A DNA stretch of 64,000 nucleotides from Plutella xylostella (lineage: Eukaryota; Arthropoda; Insecta; Lepidoptera; Plutellidae): assembly GCF_932276165.1 (NCBI RefSeq), contig NC_064010.1, forward strand, positions 4,030,001 through 4,094,000, written 5' to 3'. The notes under the pieces were generated by a model, which worked only from the letters and a program-made list of their open reading frames with translations, had not been told where the DNA came from and searched no databases. Positions 34,399-44,055 of this stretch are shown piece after piece (position 1 is the stretch's first letter; the number at the start of each line of letters is the position of its first letter). Both the position numbers and the translations under genes were made by a program.

Positions 34399-34918
34399 AG
34401 TATTATCTAGAAATAATACAATAAAAATTCTACGTGCGAAACAAGCAAAATAGTATTATTTACATTATAATACGTTTTGATTCATCACATTTTGCGTATT
34501 TTGTAACTACACTTGTCTTAACTTAAGATAAAACGACCGGAGCCCGCGCTTCAGACATGGTCAGCGTATTAAACTAAAATATGACTGTTTGTCCATCGAC
34601 AATGCGTGTGCATCACAACAGGCAAGACAGTCGTATAGGTCCATATCTCGGCCCAGAAATGAGCTACAGATACGACTGTTTTACCAGATTGTAGAGCATG
34701 ATCTGTAGAATGCAAAAATGTAATAAAAAAAAATTGCGATTTTGCAAGATATGACGGTTCGGATTGTCATGTGCGATAGGTATGTAATTATACCAAATTT
34801 CATTCAAATCCGTTCAGTAGTTTTGGCGTGAAAGAGTAACAGGCAGACAGACAGTTTCTTTCGCATTTATAATATTAGTTAGGATTAGGAATAGGATATA
34901 CCCGTAGGTATTTCTATA

Positions 34919-35288
34919 GGGGCCGTCCATTAATCACGTGAGGTCTTTTTTCTCATTTTTTGACCCCCCCCTTCCCCCCTGGTGATATTTGGTGAGGTTT
35001 GGGAAAAACCCCCCTCCCCCCCCTAGATCACGTGTATTTTTTTTGAAATCTATGTAAAGGCTATTTTTGACTAGAAAAAATATAACATAAGAAATATCAT
35101 ACTACAAATCGTTAAAATTTTTGTGCCATTCAAAATTTCGGTTCAGAAATACATAGCGCTTTTTGTCAAAAAATTAATACACGTGATGCCTAACGAGAAC
35201 CCCCCTCCCCCCTCGTGATGTTTCGTGAGGTTTTCCGTACCCCCTCCCCCCCCCCCTTTCGAGCCTCACGTGATAAAAGGACGGCCCC
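34919..35288. mobile_element. MITE with GGGGCCGTCC ends
   Basis: Left GGGGCCGTCCATTAATCACG and the right complement GGGGCCGTCCTTTTATCACG are inverted. ATA lies on both sides. Inside are runs of C (CCCCCCCTTCCCCCC) near both ends. Confidence 0.8.
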
Positions 35289-35397
35289 ATACACCTGCAC
35301 AGACACTTAGACTAGGTATACCTATATATACCTATACCTATGTGTTGGGATAGAACTGTGCAGTTTTTGAGCCAAATAGAAAATCAATTCATTGAAA

Positions 35398-35508
35398 GAC
35401 CTTGGAATATTCTTGAAAAAAAATATCTACTCCCCATACACAGTGTCACGTAAACAACCTATTTTTGTATGGGGAACATCTTTTTTTTCGAGAATATCCG
35501 CCAAGGTC
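35398..35508. mobile_element. Small hairpin element
   Basis: GACCTTGGAATATTCTTGAA and the inverted TTCGAGAATATCCGCCAAGG surround CTCCCCATACAC/TATGGGGAAC, itself inverted. About 110 bases in all. Confidence 0.65.
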
Positions 35509-36077
35509 ATCATAACAAAAAAAAACAGAATGAAAAGCTTTGTAGGCAATATACTTCCGGATATGCACCTACGAAAATCTCATCCTGTATAAGCAACAAC
35601 CATTCGCACAGTTTCTTGCTGCCTACCCCATAGGGTTATTAAAAAGAAATAGAAAATAACGTTAAGAACGTTACGTAACGTTAAGCAGGTTGTGGTCTGG
35701 TGGATGCCGCGCCGCTAAGAAATCAACAGTTTCGAGCAGAAAAAATCGATAGGGTTAATAACTTAATCGAACCACGATAACTCTGCAAACGACTGAAAAC
35801 ATCTAAAACTGCAAAATTACAAAACACGAAAACGAAGTCTGGTACTCGGAATAATAACAGTTTAACATTTATGGTTTCATACGCAACAGGGTAACGTTCA
35901 CAGAGTTTTCATAGTGTTTTGTTTGACATTTCATTTCATGTATTTTTCTGATCTGTGATTTTTGTTACGCATTTTTCGAGGCAGACGCATTTTTTCATTT
36001 TTATCGGCTTTTGATTTCCAATACCGTTCTAGAATTCTTTACTTCACTCGCTACTACATCCTACCACACTGCAAACC
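35509..36077 (+). promoter_or_regulatory. Upstream region of HMGXB4
   Basis: No element recognised. It must contain the promoter and 5' UTR of the gene starting at 36078. No clear TATA box, as is usual for housekeeping genes. Confidence 0.35.
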
Positions 36078-39000
36078 ATGCAGGAAGGTAAGTCACTGAT
36101 CCGAAAACCTATATCCACAAACCTATGCGACCTCCATTCAACCACCTCTTTCTTGACCCTCAGACTTAGAAGTGACAGGGGTGTCGCGCAGCGGGAGGGT
36201 CCGCAAGAAGAGCTCCAAGCTCATGGACTTCGAGTCCCCTGACGACATTGAGGCGAGGTACCGAAGACAGCCACTGGTGAAGAGCTATGGCCAGTTCAGA
36301 GCTGCTGAGGAGCAGGAGATGGCTGATACTGCGGCGGCGCAGGGCTCCCGGTCGGCTGATGATGGAGCGGGGACGGCGTCTGGCAGCGAGTCAGATTATT
36401 ATGAGAATAACGGGGAGAATGCTGATAGGTAAGGCGTCTTGTTCGTAAATGTGTAGTTTTGTGCTTGGTAGCACTAGAATAAAAAGGATTAGATGTTCAG
36501 GAATAGACTGTTATTGGGCATCCATAGTGTTAGTAGTAATATCATTGCAGATAAAGCCAGTGAAATATACTTTAAATCATAAAATTGAGGTGCATAATTA
36601 TTAAATATCAAATCACTCATTCAACATGGAAGCTAATGGAAATTGTTACATGGACCCTTTGCCACTGCTGGGCATCCATTCTGTAACAGTTTCAGCCCTA
36701 TTTAGCTGCATACAATACAAGCTATAGAACTTATAAAAATAAATACCATACCATCTTGCAGCATGGAGTCGGACAGCTCGGAGGATGAGTTCAACGCAGC
36801 CACGCGTACACCGGCCAACTCACTGTACATGATGGAGAAGAGCTCCAAGAAGAAGCTCATCGTGAAGGATGGGAAGGTGGTTGGCCGAGCCAAGGCTCAG
36901 AGGAAGGATAAAGGTATTTTGTTCAGAGTCAAAAACTTTTACTTGCAAGAATATGTCAGCGTTGATCAGTTGATGATTGATAAATTTACTAGATTACTTA
37001 TTATTAGTAAGTCATAAGTTTTAACTGAAAAACATTTTAAATAAACTAACTGAAAACAGAATAACTTTTTTAGTTTGAACTGTTTATCCATGTCTGCCAC
37101 CACTTATTTCAGAAAATGAATAGTTTGATTCAAATTAGGTGATATTTGTTTCATAGGTCGCTTGCTCAGCATTTGTTCAACCATATCTCATACTCAAAAA
37201 CTGCTCCCATATCAATCTTATAAAGAAGTTACAAAACTTGTTCAACTTTTGTGAACTCAACTATACCTGAAACATTACCTGCTGCAGGAAAGACCCGCAT
37301 CACGGCATACATGATGTGGGCGAAGGAGGCCCGCAACGACCTGCTACGGAAGCACCCCGACATGGACTTCTCTGCCATCAGCAAGAGACTCGGGGAGATG
37401 TGGGCTAATGTGAGTATTGGATTGATTTTGATTAAAGCTTAAATAGTTTACTGGAAGCTGAAAACAAGTATGTGTCTTCAATCCAATTCATAACAATATG
37501 AAGGTACATCTATCTACTCTAGTTTGGCAGCAAACCCAGGACCTAAACTAAAAATGAATTGTAGATTTTTATATTTATACATAGTTTTATAGTTTACATA
37601 AGTCACAGTAAATACAGCAATTTTAGATCCTAAAATGTTCTAATATAAAAAGAGGAAGATACAGCATAGCCCTCCAAAAATGTAATTGTCTGGATCAAAA
37701 TTCGACTACTGCTAAGCTAGTAGAAAAATAACAGATTGTCTTCCTTCCTTTCACCAAATTAGTCAGAAAATAGAATGATTTTGTTAGTTGCTTTGTGATT
37801 ATATGGCCAATCTTTAATAAATAGCATACCTATTATTACTAATGCGGCCGCTTCACGGGTCTGTCATATGACGTCGATAAACTACTTAGCTGCGCGTTCC
37901 ACCAATAACAGTGCTATAATTATGGCGAATCGCGATATTCGCGATATAGTGACGCTTATCTACGCCGATAAAGAACCCGTGAAGCGGCAACTGAGAGCCT
38001 TCATTATATTATTTGTTACCGCCAAAAACTCAACACAGATATTTTTTGTATAAGTCTAAAGTTAATTTTAGGCCATATTAATATTAAGTTACTTTTTGTG
38101 TGTTTTTTTTTTGGTCAAAAATAAACATTATTTATTTTTATTATTAATCTCCTCGTCACTATTCCAGGTGAACTACAACGAGCGGTACCTGTGGAAGCGC
38201 AAGGCGAAGCGGTTCGCGATGCAGAAGGAGCAGAGCCTCGCCGCCGCCGCCGCCAAGCTCATCTACAACTCCAGTGAGACTCTTTATTACATTAATAATT
38301 TTGTACTCTTCTAATTTAAGGTTTTTCCTGCTTCAGCCCTAATCTAACATAATTTCATACATTTCTATGTTTTTTAAATTATTTGATCTAAGTAATTTGA
38401 CACATTTTTTATTTATTTCATTCTTTATAAATAAGTGTACCAATTGTGGATTTAATTCTAAAGGCATTTTTTAAATCAGCCAGAGAGACCACTACGATAT
38501 GTCGGCAAAGACTCGAAAGGAACCTTTGTTTATATCCCCAAAATCTAAACTGCCCCCAAAGCTTGAACCATTTCTCACCACGCTGGTTCACTGCGAGGTT
38601 GTGGGTTCACACACCAGCATAAGGGTTTCTCACGATGTTTTCCGTACTAACCAATAATGATGTATAATTTCAGAGCCAGCCCCGCGCCAGTACGGCAGCG
38701 TGGGACGCCCCCCAGCGCGCCCGAAGCCCGCCTCGCCCACCACGCCGCCCTCGCAGGCGCTTGTGGTAAATACATTTTATATTTATTTGTGATGATTTTT
38801 TAATGCATTAGCCGTATAAATGGCTATCATGGTCGTACTAGGTAGAAGATAAAGGGATATACAGGGTGTTGCAAAATGGGTATACCAAGCCGAAAGGGTG
38901 TGGCTCAGGGCGTCATTCTGAACAACTTTTATTCTGAATTTTGACCCCCCACCCCGTAGAAGCCGGTCACTCATGTAGGTAGTCTAGTCTACTCATAAAC

Positions 39001-40408
39001 TGTTTGGAAAATCTATCTGTTTAAACAGAAATATTAACCTACACAAGTTGACTTCTATAAATGTACACGTAGCCAATGACTCATAAGATGTTATGTGAAC
39101 ATCTTATGCGGTCGTGATGAGATTAAAAAAACAGGAGAGGTGCTAAAAAACAGGACTAATTTTTTGGTAGTTCTTAACATTTCCTTCCTTTCATTTATAT
39201 TTTTCTTTTTGCAGCCGGTGTCCTCAGCGGGCGCGTCGGCGGCGGCGGCGCGCGCGCAGGGCTGCGGCGCGGCCGAGGTGGCAGCTCATTTGAGACTGTT
39301 GGGAGAGAGTCTCGCAATCATCGGGGAGAGATTGAAGGAACATGAGGTAAGAATATGTTCTGTGATGTGGTTAAAATTCTAAACAGGAGTACAAATTCCC
39401 CTTTTGGAATGACTTGAAGTGGCGATATCACGTATCTCTGTACTCTCGCGCATAGAAACGATATAACACTAAGGAGCTGGGTTAAGAATGAGGTAAGGGT
39501 ATTCCCTTCTGAAAAAGGCGTTTTTGGCGGGGGGACTGTGGCGAGGTGGAGGTGGCATTGGCAGCCCATTTGAGGCTGTTGGGAGAGAGCTTGGCTATCA
39601 TAGGAGAGAGGTTGAAGGAACATGAGGTAACTATGCTGTGGTGTGCTTAAAATTATACTTCTAAATCGCATGTATAATGTATATGTTCACGGAGCAAGCA
39701 ATCCACCTGCGTTTTCGCAGTAGGCAGCAAAAAATCTAAATCATCTATTGCAAAGAATGTAGCTGTAGCAGTCCGTGATAGGTTGCTAGCTGTATTGCTG
39801 TTTTGAAATTGTTGAAGTGGCGATAATGAGAAAGAGTCTGGCAATCATAGGAGAGAGGCTGAAGGAACATGAGGTAAGGACGATGCTTTGTAACCTCTTG
39901 AGGATGTAATTTTTAGAGGAAGATTAAGGATCAAAGAAGACTCTTTTAGGATACATTTAGAGCCTCACTTGGAATGAGTCAAAATGAATGAGCGTTACCA
40001 TTGGTTCGCTCCGAATCCTCTATACTTTCTCCATAGGTGGCCGCCATTTTATTCTTCCCCCTCCACTCGAAAGAAACTAGTACAGAAACTTTATTTATAT
40101 TTTTCACTTAAAACATAAATCAGTAAGATGCACGGGTCACCATGAATACTTATGTAATTCATTCTCTCTCTCTCTCCACACTGTAGACCATCGATTAGCA
40201 TATCATTGTACACCACTAAAAAACTCTCTCCTTCTCCCCCCAGGGTCAGATAGCGGTATCGGGCTCCGTCTCAGTCCTTCTAGACACGCTGCTGTGTGCG
40301 CTGGCGCCGCTGCTGGCCATCACGCGCGCGCTGCCCGCCGTCGCGCCGCCGCCGCCGCTCGCTGCTGACACGCTGCATAATATCGCCTATATTATGCCGG
40401 GGTTATAA
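36078..40408 (+). CDS. HMGXB4: HMG box-containing protein 4 homolog, eight exons, complete
   Basis: Exons: 36078-36087, 36164-36428, 36762-36913, 37288-37409, 38168-38273, 38674-38765, 39215-39346, 40244-40408. All borders are GT/AG with consistent phases, giving 347 residues. Seen: a basic, acidic-flanked N-terminus (VSRSGRVRKKSSKLMDF); a Ser/Asp/Glu-rich stretch; SSKKKLIVKDGKVVGRAKAQ; one HMG box (about residues 143-205, starting TRITAYMMWAKEARNDL, with KRLGEMWA and WKRKAKRF); a Pro-rich GRPPARPKP segment; the helix AAHLRLLGESLAIIGERLKE; then GQIAVSGSVSVLLDTLLCAL and the C-terminal HNIAYIMPGL. The last two blocks are the HMGXB4 signature as I know it. The family is nuclear, linked in vertebrates to Wnt repression and to the NURF remodelling complex; transferring that role here is inference. 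Exon 7 and the last exon have downstream echoes. Confidence 0.85.
37844..37990. mobile_element. MITE with inverted GCCGCTTCACGGGT ends in HMGXB4 intron
   Basis: GCGGCCGCTTCACGGGTCTG and the right complement TTGCCGCTTCACGGGTTCTT are inverted. The centre holds the palindrome AATCGCGATATTCGCGATAT. A relative lies at 16308. Confidence 0.7.
38510..38980. repeat. SINE-like and MITE fragments around HMGXB4 exon 6
   Basis: 38510-38660 is a minus-strand copy of the CACCACGCTGGTTCACTGCG / AGGAACCTTTG repeat family. 38866-38980 starts TACAGGGTGTTGCAAAATGG, a one-ended copy of the MITE at 11381. The coding exon 38674-38765 lies between them. Confidence 0.6.
39549..39877 (+). pseudogene. Two echoes of HMGXB4 exon 7 with donors
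   Basis: 39549-39626 encodes AAHLRLLGESLAIIGERLKE plus HE exactly as the exon at 39280-39346, yet differs at about eight codon third positions. It is followed by GTAACT. 39835-39873 encodes SLAIIGERLKEHE, again identical in protein, followed by the good donor GTAAGG. Neither has a strong acceptor, though GCGAG at about 39540-39544 would leave the first echo in frame. They may be degenerate duplicates or weak alternative exons. Confidence 0.75.
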
Positions 40409-40900
40409 GGAGAGAAGAGGAAAGTAGAGGACACGAGAGGAAGGTTGAGGACACTAGGGGAAGTTATGGATATGGCACGCTTCACAACATCGGGTAATGT
40501 AGAGGACATGGCTGGACTGTAGAGGAAAGAAGAGGACGCGAGAGGAAGGTTGAGGACAGTAGAGGAATAGACATAGTTTATATTAACCCGGGCTGTAATG
40601 AATGTGTCGGCGCTGCTGACACGCTGCATAATATCGCCTATATTATGCCGGGGCTGTGACGTTTTGAGGAATGTAAGTATAGAACAATTGAGGAAGATGG
40701 CGGACATCGAGAAAGGTTGAGGACAATAGAAGCATTGATGTTGTCATTTTATTCTTAACGATTTTTGTTATATTTCTTTGTAGAAGGTACGTTAATTTCT
40801 TCCGTGTGTTATTTTCTTTAGATACAATTGTAATGATAGTTTGTAGGTAGGTTTGTGTTGTACTAATTAAAATAAGAATTAATTTGACAATAAAATGCTC
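40409..40900 (+). other. HMGXB4 3' UTR with GA-rich repeats, last-exon echo and poly(A) signal
   Basis: GAGGAAGGTTGAGGACA-type units recur from 40420 to 40735. Bases 40612-40653 repeat 42 bases of the last coding exon (40361-40402) without a mismatch, so the IAYIMPG codons appear twice. AATAAA at about 40889 is the likely polyadenylation signal. Confidence 0.7.
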
Positions 40901-41086
40901 ATTAATAAAATTGACGTTTCTATCAATATTCAGTACCTCACCCTAAAAATCATAACAGGTCGTAACATACAAAATATGAACCCCTATTTCATCCACTCAC
41001 AGGTCGAAATTTCAAAAACGCTAGAACAAAATGTTTAATTATTGCTCATCAAGTGCTTAAATATAAAGTTTATTTAAAAAAGGTCT

Positions 41087-41162
41087 ACCCCGGCCGGGAA
41101 TCGAACCCGGGACCTTCGGCATAGCAGTCAGAGTCACTAACCACTACGCCAGTCAGCCGTCA
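41087..41162 (-). mobile_element. SINE head fragment
   Basis: The minus strand carries ACTGGCGTAGTGGTTAGTGA and GGGTTCGATTCCCGGCCGGG, the A and B boxes of the SINE family at 10934. Confidence 0.75.
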
Positions 41163-41216
41163 TATTTTTATCTTTTAAAATTAAATATTCGCATACAACT
41201 TTTAACCCCTTACAAC

Positions 41217-41551
41217 CTCCGTTTCGGAATAAAAAGTAGCCTATGTTCTTTCTCAGGGTCTAGACCATATGTATACCAAATTTCATTCATATCCGTTCAG
41301 TAGTTTTGGCGTGAAAGAGTAACAGACAGACAGACAGTTCCGGATATAACCAACAGATGGCACTAAAAGCGCAATACAGAGAGCTTGTATGGAACCGAGG
41401 CCAATTAATATGAAATCCTACATCGCGGTAATAAAGTTTTTCAGTTGTCAGAAATAAATACAAAACCTAATATATTATGTGTAATCTATTCTATAGTAGG
41501 AGAGTCAGACAGTGACTTTCGCATTTATAATATTAGTTAGGATAGTTAGGA
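41217..41551 (+). repeat. Dispersed tail repeat, copy 5, split by a short insertion
   Basis: The repeat runs to CAGACAGACAGT at 41337 and resumes at about 41514 with GACTTTCGCATTTATAATAT. About 180 bases between them (from TTCCGGATATAACC) are foreign to the family, and CAGACAGT stands on both sides, as an 8-base target duplication would. The repeat is itself rich in CAGA, so this is not certain. Confidence 0.6.
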
Positions 41552-42230
41552 AGTTAGGATGAATGAGATGATGGTGTAAAAGTATCTGAAAGTCACAATG
41601 ACATAAACTATAAACAATAAAAGGTTCCAAATTCAAACTATATACATGGGGCCTCATAATAAGGCGTCGTGGCGTCGTCAACAATACTTTTGTTATTGTT
41701 TAATTTACAATTAAGAAAAACATATGAATACAAATCATTATAATTTTGGTTGTTACCTACACGAAACGAACGCTTTGCCATTTGATTGAGTCTAATGAAA
41801 ATTGAGATTGCAACTAGTTTTTATAAATCGGTGGGTCTTTCTGGCCCACTATCCCGGCAGAGGGGAACGTCTGCCTATTTCGTCTCCGTATTCATACTCA
41901 ATGTTCCCGAGGGTAAACCCGAGTCCGCGTTGTTCTATGTATCTATCATGCTCCTCACTTCACACATACTTTTAAATCGCGTCGCATTGTATACGCGAAT
42001 AGTAACAGTAGTAGTTCTGCTACTCGCCAATAGATGTCGCACTATGTCTTGAATACTTAAAAACCTTAAACAAAAATCATATAAATAGGCAAAAGAAAAT
42101 TAGCACAATTCTAGGCCTCAAACAAAATATCATAACTTATATAGGTATATAAAACTAAAACATAACTTTAACACTGACTAACGGAGTACAAATAAACAAT
42201 ATCACAAAAAAAAACATATATGAAAACAAG
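41552..42230. other. Flank or 3' non-coding end of the copia element
   Basis: No copy of the sequence beside the primer-binding site (46415-46545) is found here by eye, so the 3' LTR is missing, diverged or not recognised. Confidence 0.4.
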
Positions 42231-44003
42231 TTAATCAGTTTTAAGTAGTTTAGACACAAACTTATAATGCTTCTCTGAAGTTAATGGCTTCGTTAACACG
42301 TCCGCCAACATTTCCTCAGTAGGAAGGTAACTTAAATCAATGACCTTCTTACTTATCAACTCTTTAACATAATGGTGCCTTATATCTATATGTTTGGTAC
42401 GCGAGTGTGTTACAACATTCTTACAGATTTTCTGTGCTGATCGATTATCGTTAAACAAATCTATTTTGCACACAATACCAGTACATTCTTTAAGAAATGT
42501 TTGCAAGAACAGAGCCTCCTTGCAGGAGTCAGAGACCGCCATGTACTCAGCTTCAGTACTAGAAAGCGCTACAGTCCGTTGCTTTCGGCTTTCCCACGAA
42601 ATAACTGAACTACCAAGACTAAAAACATACCCAGTATATGACCGACGATCCATCTGATCTCCTCCCCAATCAGCATCTGTAAAACCAGTAATTTTCAAAT
42701 CGTCACCCTTTTGAAATAGTAGACTGTAATGTATTGTTCCTTTTAAATATCTCAGAACCCTTTTCGCTGCTTTCCAGTGAGTTTCACCAAAACAGTTATT
42801 GAACTGGCTTAGATAGCTGATGCTATGAGTAATATCCGGCCTGGAACATACTGACAGGTACATTAAACACCCAATAAGGCTCCTATAATCATATTTACAT
42901 GCCGAATTCTCTTCCTTTTTAAGTTGAATTCCAACTTCCATAGGAGTCTTAGCTGCTTTGCATTCTGCCATATGCAGTTTATCTAAAACTTTCTTTATGT
43001 AGCTGGACTGATCCAAAGTATAGCTTCCATCAGGTAATCTAGCAATTTTCATACCTAGAACCTGATGAGCCGGTCCCAAATCATGCATCACGAACTCTTT
43101 CATCAGCCCTTCCTTAATAACTTTCTTTTTCTCAGAATTTTCGGAGCTAAATATCATGATGTCATCCACATACAGCGCTACGATTATTACTTCATCATCA
43201 GTATTATGAATATACACCGATTGCTCAGAAGATAGTCTGCTAAATTGCAATTTATTGATGAAAACATCATTAATGCGTTCATACCATGCTTTCGCCGCCT
43301 GTTTTAAGCCATAAATTGCTTTGTTCAGCTTATATACTTTCCTGACCTTTTCATCTTGACCTCCACCTTGGATGAAACCTTCAGGTTGCTCCATATATAC
43401 AGTTTCGGTTAGTAACCCGTGCAAAAATGCAGTTTTTACATCTAGGTGCTCTATAACTAAATCATATTGAGCAGCTAATGCTAACAGTATTCTAACTGTT
43501 GAGTAGCGAACCACAGGTGCAAATGTTTCATTGTAGTCAATTCCGTATCTTTGTGTATAACCCTTCGCCACCAGACGAGCTTTATACTTTAACAATTTTC
43601 CATTTAGGTCTCTCTTTTTGCTAAATATCCATTTACATTTTACTGGTTTTTGCCCCGAAGGCAGATCAACCAGTGTCCAGCATTCATTAACTATGAAAGA
43701 GTTATACTCATCTTGTATAGCTTCCTTCCAATATTTAGACTCGCAGCCACCCAGAGCCTCTTCTATTGTCTTCGGTATATCTTCGTCTTCTGTAACCGCT
43801 GTAAACCCAGCATACCCATCCGTATCAGCATCTTCAAAATCAAGCGAGTCCTCCGAATCCATGCTTGAACATCCTGGAATATATGTAGGGTCCGAAGAGT
43901 GGTTATCCGAATTTACAGATTCTACTGATGAATCCAGACTAAACATGGTTTGTCTCCGAGGATTCACTGTGTCATCAGGTAACAACTGATCCATCTCGAC
44001 CAC
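42231..44003 (-). CDS. Copia reverse transcriptase and RNase H
   Basis: A 590-residue open frame. The RVT_2 domain spans about residues 100-345, with catalytic LDVKTAF (Asp188) and YVDD (279-281 region). RNase H has FTDADWGG, STEAEY (Glu485) and DNRSAQ. The C-terminus HSRTKHIDIRHHYVKE is typical. The frame begins with a GTG upstream of an internal ATG, and continues upstream without a stop to the frameshift, so it is the second half of a broken pol. Active residues look intact. Confidence 0.88.
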   Translation of the reverse strand: MVEMDQLLPDDTVNPRRQTMFSLDSSVESVNSDNHSSDPTYIPGCSSMDSEDSLDFEDADTDGYAGFTAVTEDEDIPKTIEEALGGCESKYWKEAIQDEYNSFIVNECWTLVDLPSGQKPVKCKWIFSKKRDLNGKLLKYKARLVAKGYTQRYGIDYNETFAPVVRYSTVRILLALAAQYDLVIEHLDVKTAFLHGLLTETVYMEQPEGFIQGGGQDEKVRKVYKLNKAIYGLKQAAKAWYERINDVFINKLQFSRLSSEQSVYIHNTDDEVIIVALYVDDIMIFSSENSEKKKVIKEGLMKEFVMHDLGPAHQVLGMKIARLPDGSYTLDQSSYIKKVLDKLHMAECKAAKTPMEVGIQLKKEENSACKYDYRSLIGCLMYLSVCSRPDITHSISYLSQFNNCFGETHWKAAKRVLRYLKGTIHYSLLFQKGDDLKITGFTDADWGGDQMDRRSYTGYVFSLGSSVISWESRKQRTVALSSTEAEYMAVSDSCKEALFLQTFLKECTGIVCKIDLFNDNRSAQKICKNVVTHSRTKHIDIRHHYVKELISKKVIDLSYLPTEEMLADVLTKPLTSEKHYKFVSKLLKTD

Positions 44004-44055
44004 GTCTGGCTGACATAATGATGTCTCAGAAGCTTCCGTCGACGACTGTGCTGGA

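Larger units (their letters stand above)
29377..34776. mobile_element. Large TA-flanked element with 31-bp terminal inverted repeats
   Basis: Left end TCGCACATGACAATCCGAAC followed by CGTCATATCTTG is matched inverted at the right (CAAGATATGACGGTTCGGAT then TGTCATGTGCGA). TA flanks both sides (29375-29376, 34777-34778). The TA site suggests a Tc1/mariner-like insertion, but no transposase is recognisable. The interior is filled by later insertions (30217, 31721, 33273) and LINE debris. Confidence 0.75.
29279..34890 (+). repeat. Dispersed tail repeat, copy 4, split by a 5.4-kb insertion
   Basis: 29279-29375 carries the first half (CTAGCTGTTCCC to GGGTCTAGACCAT). 34779-34890 resumes with ATACCAAATTTCATTCAAAT and ends TTAGTTAGGATTAGG. 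The join falls at the TA of the consensus ACC-GTATGTATACC. Confidence 0.8.
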
